Assembly (NCBI GenBank): GCA_032717465.1 | Contig: CM064697.1 | Coordinates: 9,072,140 to 9,136,139 of the forward strand | Origin: Coenobita brevimanus | Lineage: Eukaryota; Arthropoda; Malacostraca; Decapoda; Coenobitidae | Direction: 5' to 3' | Length of the DNA: 64,000 bases | In this document: positions 23,913-35,000 of the stretch, one piece after another | Layout of the letters: each line of letters begins with the position of its first letter | Numbering within the stretch: position 1 is the first letter of the stretch | The notes under the pieces: model-generated | Told to the model about the DNA's origin: nothing | The model's database searches: none | What the model saw: only the letters and a program-made list of their open reading frames with translations | Translations under genes and position numbers: made by a program

Positions 23913-25810
23913 TGTATATGTCATCTTTGTGAACAGACAAGCTGCAAATTATGTATGTATATGAAAGGGCATGCTACCATTACTCACTGTAAAATGTCCA
24001 TCATGGCCCAGAGTCGGAGCACACTCAAATCTTAAGACAATTGCTACTTCTTTTGGTTCAGTAGGTTTCCCTTCAAGCTGAAGTGAACTGTCTGGAAACA
24101 GCAAGAATGAAACAGTGGATAGATTGTAGACCATTTACTGAAACGTACAGAAACTCAGGTAGAATATGTCATCCAAGGAACATGAAAAGTAATAGTGCTG
24201 AATAGCTAAAGGATGGTGTTCTAATTGGCCCAGGGGGCTCTCGAGCACTTTTGCCCAGGGTGGTTGTGCGATATCCATATATTTTAGTATTGACGTAATT
24301 TGCATAGATAACATTCAGACATTAATGTGTCATGTAAAGTGGTAGGAAAAATGTTGGGAAGCCTCCTAAGACCACGAGAACACGTCATAGAAAGTTGGGC
24401 CGTAAAGAACACCCTTGAATGAACGGTGCTGCTGAGTACTGATCATCAGACAGCAGCGCCCTCTACTACTGCCATTCATTTGCCTTTGTAAGCATAAGTC
24501 TTCATACATGTTTTTTTAATTCTTTGTAACATGACTAGTGCATCTCGTTGTCCTTTTAGATTCACTACTTTCTTATTGCTGGAGTTACTGGCTTCCCATT
24601 TTCTGGAAATTACAAACCTTTGTCAGTATATAGGTTTTCTTCATACATCAAAGTCCTCGTATCCCTTGAAGCACATACAGTTCTTTTATTTGTGCCTTTA
24701 GACTCTCCCTTATTATTGCTGGATTTGTTGGCCTCTTCTCTCTTGGATATTACTCGGCTTTCACAGACGGTTTTATGGTTTAGCTATTTGATGCGCTCTT
24801 ACCTGTCTTGCCGGCTGTGTCTGTGCTTGTGCCTGTGTGCTGGGCTGTAGATCCTGGAACTGATACGTCACTTTCCTTGGAGTTCAAGTTTCACTTCCCC
24901 TGTTCCGTGGCCTAGGTATTTTATTATGTTTGTAGAATTATTTATATATGCGGTTTTAAGAATTGCTTTTCTAAGAACTGTTATAAGAAAAATGAAGAAA
25001 GCTGAATAAATATAACCACTCTTCTTCGTTTTTAGTTTTTAAGACATGTGAAAGTTTAATGAAAGAGCCGGTGTCTGATAAGCTGTGTGTTCGTTGTGAT
25101 TAATTTTTGTACTCTTCATCCTTCCCATATTCCATCTCACTTTTAGTTTCTTCATTACCTTAATGCTTATCAGATCTGGGGGGGAAATGGGGATTTTCCG
25201 ACTTGGAGAGATTATTTGGTCCTACACTGAAATCCAAACAGGAACGAAAGAAAAAAGGCAAGACTATGATAGGAAAGGAAGATAAGATGGACAGAACAAG
25301 AAAGATTGAAGTCCAGATGCATATAGTAAGGCTATCTCATTCGTAAGTCAAGACAACTTGGACAAGTCTGAGGGCGAAACGTGTGTAAATCATCTGACCG
25401 CCACCCTCACTGGCGGCTAAGAGGCCGGAGCTCTCAGAGATTCCTGAATTTTAACTTATTCCGGCAGAGAGGCAGGAACCGTGGAATGCAGCCATTAATT
25501 TTGCTTACTTGAAGGTTGCCTGTGCGAATTACTGAATATAATTTGATACCTTCACCAAATTTGCCCTGGACATTTAATCTGATGTCAGCGTTAGAGGTGC
25601 AATGATCTAAGGAATAGATAGATATATCCAGGCTTTTATACGTGCTTTATTGGTCGAGTTGCAACTTTAGTAACTCCATCCATGGCTTAGAAATGTTAAT
25701 TTTAAGTATGCTGCATTGGACCTGTGGGGAGGGGGTCATTATATTTGGTACTTGAGGATGCTTTTACTCCATACAGTGTTATAACTGATACCGATACTTT
25801 TGATTTTGGC
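23358..25810. other. Longest unique complex stretch; no gene recognised
   Basis: About 2.4 kb of balanced sequence, broken only by (GT)20 at 23871-23910. Short open frames (60-76 codons) occur on both strands with no recognisable peptide. Around 25370-25560 is a denser island with CCGCC, TTAATTTTGC and AATCTGATG motifs that could be regulatory. Lack of coding signal suits an intron or intergenic DNA. Confidence 0.5.
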
Positions 25811-25815
25811 CATGT

Positions 25816-25858
25816 CCTAACTAACACGCTTGTCTGTTTTTCCCCACAGGTGAGTGTG
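25816..25858 (+). promoter_or_regulatory. Candidate recursive splice site (acceptor abutting donor)
   Basis: Two overlapping CTAAC branch-point motifs (25817-25825) are followed by a pyrimidine tract and CCCCACAG ending at 25849, a strong 3' splice site. The next bases are GTGAGTG, a strong 5' splice site. The AG|GT juxtaposition is the known form of recursive splice sites (zero-nucleotide exons) in long arthropod introns. Alternatively it is an ordinary acceptor: the frame after it reads VSVRIEGGTKHL and then stops. It could also occur by chance. Confidence 0.4.
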
Positions 25859-25955
25859 CGAATAGAAGGTGGAACTAAACATCTCTGAACAGATGTGACG
25901 TGCAGGAAAGCAGGCAGTGCTGTTACATTCCCTGCCTCTCTCTGGGTACTCGTTG

Positions 25956-26139
25956 AACTCCTTCACTACGATGACACCTGAAATAAAATCGCCCGGTGGT
26001 AGCGAGAAATAATATAATGAGAAACGTCATAGAAATTACTATAACACATTGATTACAGAGGGTTTGTCTGAAGTTGAATTAAATCGCCTGGCGGTAGCAA
26101 AAGTAAAATAATAAAAGATGTCATCGTACTGAAGGAGTT
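25956..26139 (+). mobile_element. TTAACCCCTTCA-family dimer, copy C (best preserved ends)
   Basis: A 184-bp element whose ends AACTCCTTCACTACGATGAC (25956-25975) and its inverted partner at 26120-26139 match at 19 of 20 positions. Inside are two family cores in the same orientation: AAATCGCCCGGTGGTAGCGA at 25987 and AAATCGCCTGGCGGTAGCAA at 26081. It therefore reads as two units sharing one outer pair of ends. No coding capacity. It begins about 105 bp downstream of the splice-like motif at 25849. Confidence 0.8.
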
Positions 26140-26495
26140 TTATGCCCTTTCTCAGCTGTGGATTATCACTACCTTGCGGCTGAAAGGGTAAGTACTGCAT
26201 TAATTTCATTGTCTGGTTTTCTTGCATTCAGGTACAGCCTAGAACTAATTATCACACGAAAGAAAAAAAAAACAGGAACAAAGGCGAGGTGTGGTTTCTT
26301 TCTTGCGGTTTTGTTTGTCGTCGGGATTTTTGTCACAAGTTCTAATTCTCACTAACGTTTTCGTGACTCCAATATTTGGGCTGAGGATTAACAAGCAATG
26401 AAAAAGCTAGAAAATGTCGTCATATACAAAATAATCTTGCGTTTTGTATTGACGAAGTTGTCTGGTATGATGTTAAATTTAGAGAGGGTTTATGT
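26140..26495. other. Unique DNA, no gene seen
   Basis: Complex sequence with short open frames only. TATGCCCTTTCT right after the dimer is echoed after copy G2 (ATGCCTTTTCT near 50119), so the repeat may extend slightly further 3'. Confidence 0.45.
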
Positions 26496-26499
26496 TCGT

Positions 26500-26500
<1 letters not shown>

Positions 26501-26569
<69 letters not shown>
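26501..26569. repeat. (GT)34 microsatellite
   Basis: Pure tract. Confidence 0.98.
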
Positions 26570-26570
<1 letters not shown>

Positions 26571-26619
26571 ACCCTTGTCATTACAGTCACAGTGTTTATA
26601 ATAGTTAACCTCACCTGTC

Positions 26620-27970
26620 ACCTAATACTCCTTCTCTTTACTTTCCTTGATCTAATGTGCTTTTATTTTTTAATCTTTCTGGTCTGTTTCTCTCATTTTT
26701 AAGCGTATTTTATTCTTATGCTTCTCTTTCCTTCCCGTCATCTATGCATCAGTCATTGCCTTTAATATTTTTGTCTCTCATTTTCTTTTTGCTTTCTTTA
26801 TTTTCACTCTCTGCCCATCTTTCTCTCCACCTTCAGTTTCCACACTTTCCAGCATATTTTGTTTCTTCCTCCTCCTTTCCTCTAACTCGTATCTGGCCTT
26901 CCTTCCATGCGCCCTTTTGCTCCTGTATTTCTCTTATTTTCTGCCCATTCCTTCTTCTGCTCTTCCTTTCTGTCCATGTCTCTTGTCAGGTTTCGTCTTC
27001 CCTCCTCCTTTTCTTCCTTCCTTTCCCATATTATCCTTCTTGTGTCCTTCCATATTCTTTCTTCCCTTTTCCTTTCGCGTCTTTAACTTCTGTTTCCCTC
27101 TTTACTTCATTTTATTCGTTCCTTATGTTTTCTTCCCCCTCCTTCTTTCTGTTATGTGTTTGTTTTATCATAACTCCTTGATGCCTCTCCCTTGTCCATT
27201 CACTCGCTCCTATCTTTCTTCTATCCTTAATTTTGCACTACCAATATAAAACCCTTTCCTTTCCTTTCTTTTCCTTCCTTTACGTCTTCTTTTTCTCCTT
27301 CTCTTTCTTTTCCATATCCTTTCTCTCATCTTCCCTTTTTCTCCCTCCCCGATCCCTCACCCTCGTCTTCCCACTTTCCCCTACATGACTTCTATTTTTC
27401 TTCCACCCATCATCCCACTCCTTCGTTTCTCTTCCTTTTCCTCCTTCACTACAATTTTATCCTCTTCCTTCTCATGTTTCTTGTCCTTTATACCCCGTTT
27501 CCTGTCTTCATATCCCCTTCCTTTCTTCAGCTATCATTTTCTTCCCTCTTTCGCCCATTTACATTTCTTACTTCCCATTTTTCATCCCCCCAATTTACAT
27601 TTTTTTAATCTTTCATTCCCTTATTCTCATTTTCTTCCCTCTTTCACCCTGATTTTCTTTTTTCTTTCACCCTCTTTCGCCTTCATTTTTTCCCTCTTCA
27701 ACCCTCTTTCATCTTCATTTTCTTTTCTCATTCACCTATATTTTCTTCCCTCTTTCACCCTCTTTTACCTCCATTTTCCTCCCTCTTTCTCCCCCTTTCA
27801 TCTTCATTTTCTTTCCTCTTCCATCTTCATTTTCTTCCCTCTTTCATCTTCATTTTCTTCGCTCTTTCATCTTCATTCTCTCCCCTCTTTCATCATCATT
27901 TCTTCCCTCTTTCACCCTCCTTCATATCTTTCCTCCCATTTTTCCTTTCTCCTTCCCTTGTCTCGCGAAG
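26620..27970. repeat. T-rich pyrimidine block with a ~23-bp minisatellite
   Basis: C/T-biased throughout. From about 27600 to 27930 the unit CTTTCATCTTCATTTTCTTC plus CCT recurs roughly a dozen times with length variation. The 204-codon frame across it is compositional. Confidence 0.8.
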
Positions 27971-28107
27971 GGGGAGAGGGGAGTAAGAGAACAAATTAGA
28001 AACCAGAAGGCATCATGGTGTGGGTTATGGCGCGTCGCGGGGACATCTGTGCTTTAATGGAGAAAAATTTTATACCCTTGATGAAATTTGACGTGTCTGT
28101 TTTGGAG

Positions 28108-28545
28108 TTAGGTTTGGGTGAGGTCAGTTCAGGTCAAGGTATGTTATGTTTGGATGAGGTCAGTTGAGGTCAAGGTTAGATTTGAGTGAGGTCAGTTCAG
28201 GTCAAGTAAGTTAGGTTTGGGTGAGGTCAGTTCAGGTCAAGGAAAGTTAGGTTTGGGTGAGGTCAGTTCAGGTCAAGGTAAGTCAGATTTAGGTTAGGTC
28301 AGTTCATGTCAAGGAAAGTTAGGTTTGGTTGAGATCAGTTGAGGTCAAGGTAAGTTAGGTTTGGGTTAGGTCAGTTCAGGTCAAGGTAAGTTAGGTTTAG
28401 GTGAGGTCAGTTCAGGTCAAGGTAAGCTAGGTTTAGGTAAGGTCAGTTAAGGTCAGGGTAAGTTAGGTTTGGGTGAGGTCAGTTCAGGTCAAGTAAGTTA
28501 GGTTTGGGTGAGGTCAATTCAGGTCAAGGTAAGTTAGTTAGGTTT
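28108..28545 (+). repeat. 36-bp minisatellite with AGGTCA direct repeats, 12 copies
   Basis: Unit AGGTTTGGGTGAGGTCAGTT followed by CAGGTCAAGGTAAGTT, 33-36 bp in most copies. Ten of twelve units keep AGGTCA-N4-AGGTCA intact; unit 6 has ATGTCA in its second half-site and unit 7 has AGATCA in its first. That is the DR4 arrangement bound by several nuclear receptor heterodimers. The GTTAGGTTTGGGT part resembles degenerate TTAGG. There is no open frame of note. Whether it is regulatory or just a satellite is undetermined. Confidence 0.92.
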
Positions 28546-28599
28546 TATGTGCATTTATATCCTTATTAAAACATTTGGCCTATTCTTGTTTTTTTTTTC

Positions 28600-28812
28600 T
28601 TAAGTTAGATGAGATAAAGTTAGGTCGAGTTAGGATAGGTTAGACAAGGTTAAATTTTGTTAGGTTAGATGAGATGCTTTTAATTGCATAAAAAGTTTAC
28701 CGTGATAAAATTATTTCACTCTCTGAAGTTAGACCGGGTTAGATTAGGTAATGGTAGGTTAAATCACATTATATTAGTAGAAGTTACGTTAGGTAGGGTT
28801 AGGGAAGAGTTT
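28600..28812 (+). repeat. Degenerate TTAGG/TTAGAT-rich sequence
   Basis: Frequent GTTAGG, GTTAGAT and AGGTTAGA words, e.g. GTTAGGTCGAGTTAGGATAGG near 28620 and TTAGGTAGGGTTAGGG near 28790. TTAGG is the usual arthropod telomere repeat, so this may be a decayed interstitial telomeric-like tract or a sister of the neighbouring minisatellite. Confidence 0.5.
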
Positions 28813-29069
28813 ACTTGAAAAGAATAGTGTTCACAAACCTTAATATTTCATTTATATATTTGCCTAACTCCTCCTTTTTTAATATTCACTGCATTTGGGC
28901 CAGTATAACCGCCATACAAACACCTTTACTTACCCATCCCATATTTTGTCCACTAAATCTCAAACCTACATTGTCATTGTCCACCATTCGGGTTCTCCAG
29001 ATTTCCCCTCATCTCAGTATACCAGTTAAGTCCCCCCAGCCACCGACCTCCGTTCCAGCCACCCTACTC

Positions 29070-29745
29070 CCCTCTTCTACTGTCCCCCCCTTTTCTCCAG
29101 TCCGTCCCCCCCTCTTCTACCGTATCCCCCTCTTCAACTGTCCTACCTTTTTCTACTGTCCTCGCCCCCCTCTTCTACTGTTCTCCCTCTTCTGCTGCCT
29201 CCCCTTTCTTCTTCTGTACCTCGTCTTCTACTGTCCCCCTCTCTTCTACTGTCCCCCCTCTTCTACTGTCTCTACCCCTCTTCTACTGTTACTACCCCTC
29301 ATCTACTCTCCCTACCCCTCCTCTACTGTCCCTACCTCTCTTCTACTGTCCCCCCCTCTTCTACTGTCCCCCCTCTTCTACTGTCCCTCCCTCTCTTTTA
29401 CTGTCCCTCCCTCTCTTTACTGTCCCTACCCCTCTTCTACTGTCCCCTCACTTCTTCTGTCCCTGCCCCTCTTGTACTGTTCCTACCCCTCTTCTACTTT
29501 CTCTGTCTCCCTTCTACTGTTCCTACCCCTCTTCTACTGTCCCTCCCTCTTTTGCTGTCCCTGCCCTTTTTCTACTGTCCCTACCCCTCTTCTACTGTCC
29601 CTACCCCTCTTCTACTGTCCCTACCCCTCTTCTACTGTCCCTACATCTCTCCTATTGTCTTCTCCTCTTCTACTGTTCTTACCCCTCCTTTACTCTCTGT
29701 ACCCCTCTTCTACTGCCCCCCTCTTATACTGCCTTCCCCCCTCCT
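29070..29745. repeat. 20-bp minisatellite, ~30 copies
   Basis: Unit TCTTCTACTGTCCCTACCCC. Copies at 29580-29640 repeat at exactly 20 bp; others are shortened or substituted (CCCCCTCTTCTACTGTCC). The 321-codon frame here is this repeat in translation, with a 20-residue period per three units. Confidence 0.95.
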
Positions 29746-29749
29746 CTGT

Positions 29750-30525
29750 CCCCTTATATCGTCATCCCAGGATACAATAGGCCTTCCCATGCCCTCGTCC
29801 ACACAGAGGCCGTAGTCTTGTGGGCTTAAGAGGCTCCCTAGCACCATTTCTTTACCAGTGTATTTCTATATAGAGTATGGCAAGATAATATTCCTCTGTA
29901 TTTGTGCAAAGCGTATCGATAATTGAAGATGCTGAATGAAAATCGTTCGTGTACCATTTGCATATTTGATTGTTTACATCATTAAGTTGGAGGTGTCTGG
30001 AGCCCTCTAAGCCCCATAAATACTAAACGGTTGATGAATAGCATAGAGAAATTTTTACTTTAAAGGAAAAATCGAAGCTACGAAGCTAGTCCTTAACATC
30101 TCGTATGGCACTGCATGTGGGTAGTTTCACCTCTCAGTTTAGAAAGTCCTCCCGAGCCAACCATGATAATTGACAGGTTAATGGAGAGTATCTTTAATAT
30201 CTCCAGTCCAGTACATGCCTCCGGAGTTGAATGAAACGTCCGTTGGTAACATGATTTACATATGACAGACGTCTTCGTTCTGACTTGGCAAAGACTGCGA
30301 ATCTTAACGAAAAATGCTTGTAGTGACCCCAACCACGCTCACCGTTGCCCATTTTCTTCTGATGTCCACCCGTTTTCTGTTGGTAGTCTGCCTCCCATCT
30401 GTCCTTTAATGATATTTATATTGGACCTGGAAAAAATAAGATAGTGTCGAGTTTTGCTGCATTTTTATGGATTTTGTGTATTTTATGTGCCGTGTGTTGT
30501 GTTGTGTGTTTGCTCTCTTGGTGTT
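29750..30525. other. Unique DNA, no gene seen
   Basis: Complex sequence. GACAGGTTAATGGAGAG near 30173 resembles the spacer found inside the paired TIR repeats and may be a decayed remnant. Opposing 60-80-codon frames at 30093-30444 show no recognisable protein. Confidence 0.45.
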
Positions 30526-30528
30526 TAG

Positions 30529-30530
<2 letters not shown>

Positions 30531-30600
<70 letters not shown>
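30531..30600. repeat. (GT)35 microsatellite
   Basis: Pure tract. Confidence 0.98.
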
Positions 30601-30602
<2 letters not shown>

Positions 30603-30908
30603 AATTGTATATTTGGTAAGTTAATTGTTTACATTGCACTTGATTTGGATTTTTATAGATTTGGATTATTTTAAGAGTATTATACATATGTGTTTATGGT
30701 ATAAACGCCTCGCCATTTGTGTTTTCTTGTGGGTCTTTGTGTGTAGACTCCTTTTGTGCTTTTTTATATTCTGCCTTTTGTGGGAATGTTTATGTTTTCC
30801 TGTGTGTGTTTATTGCTTCCTGTATGCGTTTTAGGCTAGTTCTCTATCTTTACTTCTATGCATTAATGAGAGGTTGCAGAGGTTATAAGCTGTAGTACGC
30901 TCTCATAT
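30601..30908. other. T/G-rich unique DNA, no gene seen
   Basis: TTTTGTG-rich sequence without an assignable feature. Confidence 0.45.
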
Positions 30909-30910
30909 AG

Positions 30911-30951
<41 letters not shown>
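30911..30951. repeat. (CT)n microsatellite
   Basis: About 20 units. Confidence 0.96.
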
Positions 30952-30953
<2 letters not shown>

Positions 30954-31136
30954 ACTTCCCTCCCCCCAATTTATCTTTAGACATGTTCCCTCACAAGTCT
31001 TAATTGCCCTAATGACGACAACGCCCTTCAGCTATCCCGGCAAGGAAGGAGGTCGAGTGTGGGTTTAGGGAGGAGATGGATGTCCAGGTACTTGTGTAGT
31101 GGAATGAAATTAATACTCCCATCGTTATCATCTTTA

Positions 31137-31195
31137 CCATCATCATCATCATCGTCGTTGTTGTCGTCGTCGTCTTTGTTCTCGTCATCGTCGCC
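31137..31195. repeat. Imperfect CAT/CGT/TTG trinucleotide array
   Basis: Mixed CAT, CGT and TTG trinucleotides. Confidence 0.85.
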
Positions 31196-31411
31196 TTCTC
31201 ATTGTTCATTTTTTTTAGTTGTCATTGGCAGGATCTAGAAGCAGTTATAGGAAAATACGAGAGCAGGAAAAATATGAGCATAGTGCCCAGTGAAATTAAT
31301 ATAAGCGTAAATTTTATATTAACTGGGTACCATATTTTGTACAGAAAGAAAGCATGATTCTTGTAGCTTGTGCACTAGTGCCTTTTTTTCATCTTTAGGT
31401 TGTGTTCGTGA

Positions 31412-31459
<48 letters not shown>
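31412..31459. repeat. (GT)24 microsatellite
   Basis: Near-pure GT tract. Confidence 0.97.
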
Positions 31460-31461
<2 letters not shown>

Positions 31462-31590
31462 GATGCTTAGAGAGTGTGTGTGTGTCGCGTACGAATGCAT
31501 GACTGGCTCACCCTGCTGGTCCACCCGGCCAAGGAAGCGGAATTTGGCTGAACCGTTCCGTAGAATTGAAGCTGGACCGAGGAAAATATT

Positions 31591-31610
31591 GTGTGTGTGT
31601 GTGTGTGTGT

Positions 31611-31652
<42 letters not shown>
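31591..31652. repeat. Compound (GT)10-(GA)17 microsatellite
   Basis: GT passes through ACA into GA and ends in a short G run. On the - strand this reads TC then AC, the same order as the other compound arrays. Confidence 0.96.
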
Positions 31653-31653
<1 letters not shown>

Positions 31654-31659
31654 TGAGGA

Positions 31660-32247
31660 AGGGAGAGAGTGCATTGGGTGTGAATGACATGCAACAGCTG
31701 TAGAGGTGTGGCGGTATTATCGAGAATGTCATAATGTATTTGATAGCATAGTAGATAGTGGTAACATGACACAACAAATAATGCGGGGAAAATACTGGTT
31801 TTGTGGAAGTTTTATACCTCATTTAGATGTTACAATCTATTCAGTTTTAAAATGTTTTCTTCATATATATTTATAACGTAGTATATGCACACAGAGACTC
31901 CTTCCTTTCTACATAAGTTGAACATCACTCACATCCGTCAAAGTTCGTAAAAATTCTTCATAGTAGTCTCATAAAATTTACGTTCACTTTGATTTGAATA
32001 TTGAGACATTACAATTTTGCATGGAAATTCATACATAGGCAAAATTGTTCACCAGACATATCCCTGAGCCCTCCTGTACTTATATGTGTTTGTTTACGCT
32101 CCCCTTCCTCCTCCCATTTCCCCATTCCCGCCCCCTTCCCTCCCCTCTTTAAGGTTATATCACTTCTTCCCCTCTCCTCTCCCCTCTCACCCCCTATAAA
32201 ATATATATGATTTCAGGTTACGCTTGACGCACTTACATCTCAGAGCC

Positions 32248-32250
<3 letters not shown>
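31660..32250. other. Unique DNA, no gene seen
   Basis: Complex AT-rich sequence; 32090-32190 is pyrimidine-rich. No assignable feature. Confidence 0.45.

Positions 32251-32253
<3 letters not shown>

Positions 32254-32320
<67 letters not shown>
32254..32320. repeat. (GT)n microsatellite
   Basis: About 33 units. Confidence 0.97.
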
Positions 32321-32322
<2 letters not shown>

Positions 32323-32784
32323 CATACGTGTATTTAGGAGTAATATGATCGTTTAATGGAAGAATGAAGAGTGTGTTTGATAGTTTAGCTGATAATTGCA
32401 CATCTAATTAGAGTGATATATTAATTTATGTATGTGTGGTTATATAGCTTTCCTGAAAATAAAACCCAACCAAACAACGTGTTATGTATGTAAAGGAAAA
32501 CATATGACAACACTAGAAAATATATGAGCAAGGGGACAAAGAGTTACGCTTGAGTTTACGGAGACAGTCACGAGAATTTTTAAGAATTTTAGGGACAGAG
32601 CGAGAATTTTAAAGGCACACAGCATACGGGGTTGTGCGATGTAGAGGCAGGTATGAGTGTGCGTATGCTGGGTTATGAGTTCGGGGTGAGTGAGTGAGAG
32701 GGGCTGCGTGAGTGTGTCAGAAATGAAATGGTCGCGTGCAGATGAATGTCTATATGGGTGTCAGGTATGAGGGCATGTGTGGAA

Positions 32785-32787
<3 letters not shown>
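32321..32787. other. Unique DNA, no gene seen
   Basis: Complex sequence, becoming GTGAGTG/TATGGGTG-rich toward the end. No assignable feature. Confidence 0.45.
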
Positions 32788-32839
<52 letters not shown>

Positions 32840-32840
32840 C
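32788..32840. repeat. Compound (GT)16-(GA)10 microsatellite
   Basis: GT passes directly into GA. Confidence 0.96.
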
Positions 32841-33023
32841 AAATAGTTCACTCCACCTCTCCTCTTAACCTCCCTTCCCCCAACCCTCCAGTTCCCCTAC
32901 CAAGTCACCCCCAGAGACTCGTACAGCAGTTCTCGCGACTTGGACTAATACCTCGGCCTCCCCTGGCAAATGGCTCGCCTGGTTATTATAGGTAGAGACG
33001 CTTCATCCTCGCTTGAGCACTGG

Positions 33024-33175
33024 GAGGAGAGGGAGGGAGAAGAGGGAGAGAGGAAGGAGGAGAGGAGGAAAGGTTGAATAAGATAGAGGGAAGGAAGAAT
33101 CGGAGAACTGAGGGAAGAGGGAGGACGAGAGAGTAGAGAAGGGATGGTGATAAGAGGAAGGGAGGAGGAGGGGAA

Positions 33176-33222
<47 letters not shown>
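33024..33222. repeat. Purine-rich tract then (GT)22
   Basis: G/A-only runs at 33024-33178 followed by GT units at 33179-33222. Open frames on the - strand are compositional. Confidence 0.9.
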
Positions 33223-33225
<3 letters not shown>

Positions 33226-33447
33226 TGTATATAAGTATATATTTCCTGTCTTTAATTTTATAAATATTTCTTCCAGGCCTTTCAGATAAATGGGCAATTT
33301 ATATTACGTTGGAGGAATTTACATATGAAAGGAATTATCAGGGGCTAATGTGATGGCACTTCTCTTAATAGTGTAGCACATTTATATAGCTGGGTAATGC
33401 AATTAGTCATTGTGATGGTCTCCAAGGTCGTGCAGGTTACTTGGTTT

Positions 33448-33451
<4 letters not shown>

Positions 33452-33484
<33 letters not shown>

Positions 33485-33522
33485 CGTTCACTTTACAGTG
33501 TTGAAAAGTAGTTCTTGATATC

Positions 33523-33583
<61 letters not shown>
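33452..33583. repeat. (GA)14 and (GT)29 microsatellites
   Basis: GA at 33452-33480 and GT at 33525-33583, with 44 bp of unique sequence between. Confidence 0.96.
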
Positions 33584-33587
<4 letters not shown>

Positions 33588-33842
33588 GAATACGAACTCA
33601 GATACATGTATAATTAAAAAATAGAAGGGACGGGTAGATACATACTGCTTACGACTTTCATTTTGATCGGAAAAAAAAAAAATAGATATATGAAAGTTGT
33701 CCAGAGCATCGTATAATTTATGTTGCCTGGTATGAAGTCATGTTAGATATTAGTCGAAATATTCTGGATTATAATTGATCTGGCTCTCATCTCTTAGTCG
33801 TTGTTGTTATCATTGTCTATGAAGATGAAGGAGAGGGAGGAT

Positions 33843-33864
33843 TCTCTCTCTCTCTCTCTCTCTC
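33843..33864. repeat. (TC)11 microsatellite
   Basis: Short pure tract. Confidence 0.95.
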
Positions 33865-33899
33865 CAGCGTCCTGTTTACTCTGGAGTGTGTGAAGCTGT

Positions 33900-34430
33900 G
33901 AATTATTTAAATTTTATCACTTGTTGTATGTTCTTTACTATCAGTTTCCACGTCGTTTTTATACTTTACCTCAGTGGTTCTCTTCCTCTCTATTAATACA
34001 TAAACAAATAAATATATAATTAATGTAAATGTGCTGCATCTATTTTTTTTTTTTTCATTTTCTGCCAGTTTTCCTGTGAGTTTCTTTTTTCTGTCGTCTC
34101 GCCCTGGTTTTTATTTTGTTAGTGTAGTATCTCCAGATTTTCCTTACATATTTTTTTTCCCTACCCTCACGTCTCTCTTTTTTTTAATACTTGCTCATTG
34201 TTAAAGTATTTTTGTCTGCTGTGTAATCGGTATCTTTTTTTTTTCATCTATATTTTTCTTTACATCGTTATATTTTGCACGTATTTTTATTTATTTCAGT
34301 TTTTGCTGTCTTCCTTTTGCCTCTGCTGCTTACGGTATCTGGTTTTGTCCGTACTATCTCTTACATTTTTTACACCTGCGACGTCTCTCCTTCCTTAGTG
34401 TCGTTTTTATCTCCTCGCCAGTCTCTCATC
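33900..34430. other. T-rich DNA, no gene seen
   Basis: T-rich with poly-T runs near 34045 and 34238. Nothing recognisable. Confidence 0.5.
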
Positions 34431-35000
34431 TCAAGAGGCTCCGTCCATGTTTATCCTGGCGCGACGAGAGTGAGTTGAGCTGCGATTTGTTTGTTATTCC
34501 CGGACCGTCACCTCCACCCGCTAACAAGAGGAGCGGGCGTGGGCTGCAGCAGGTTCCCTTGATCTCCTTGGCCGCTCCTCTATCCTCCTTATGTAACGCG
34601 ATAAGACGGGGTTAGGCCTAGTCTCCTGGAACTTTTTCCGTGGCTGTAGTAAAGTGGCAAAGCTTTAAAAACCCCTGCCTAGCCTCACCGTAGCGTGTAA
34701 AAAAAGAGGCATACCAATTTCGGGAGCCGCCAGCTTAAAAAAAAAAAAAAGTGCTGGAAAAAAAAAGTTTTGCACGGATCTTGCGACAGACGGCATCTTC
34801 CAGCTCTTCCCTCCGTCACCCTCCCTCCCTCCCTCACTCACCGACCGCCAGGCACCTCCCTGCCAATAGCAGACTGCCACGTCACAGGTCGGGGGTTACG
34901 AGGGTAGGAGGGAGGGATACGGAGGAGGAAGAAGGGGGAGCAGGAAAGGCTGAAGAGAAGCAGTCCTGTAAAAACGCTCCGATGTAAAATGAACACACGT
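34431..35000. other. GC-richer complex island, possible regulatory DNA
   Basis: Non-repetitive sequence with many CpG dinucleotides, a CCAAT at 34863-34867, CCACGTCACAGGTC near 34877 and a TTTAAAAA motif near 34664. No recognisable open frame. It might be promoter-like; evidence is composition only. Confidence 0.25.

Noticed and set aside
28108..28545. CRISPR-like array
   Set aside because: The 33-36-bp units are contiguous with no unique spacers, and the surrounding DNA is clearly eukaryotic. It is a minisatellite.
28815..29780. 321-codon open frame with a regular 20-residue repeat
   Set aside because: The periodicity is exactly that of the 20-bp DNA minisatellite read in three registers, not a protein repeat under selection.
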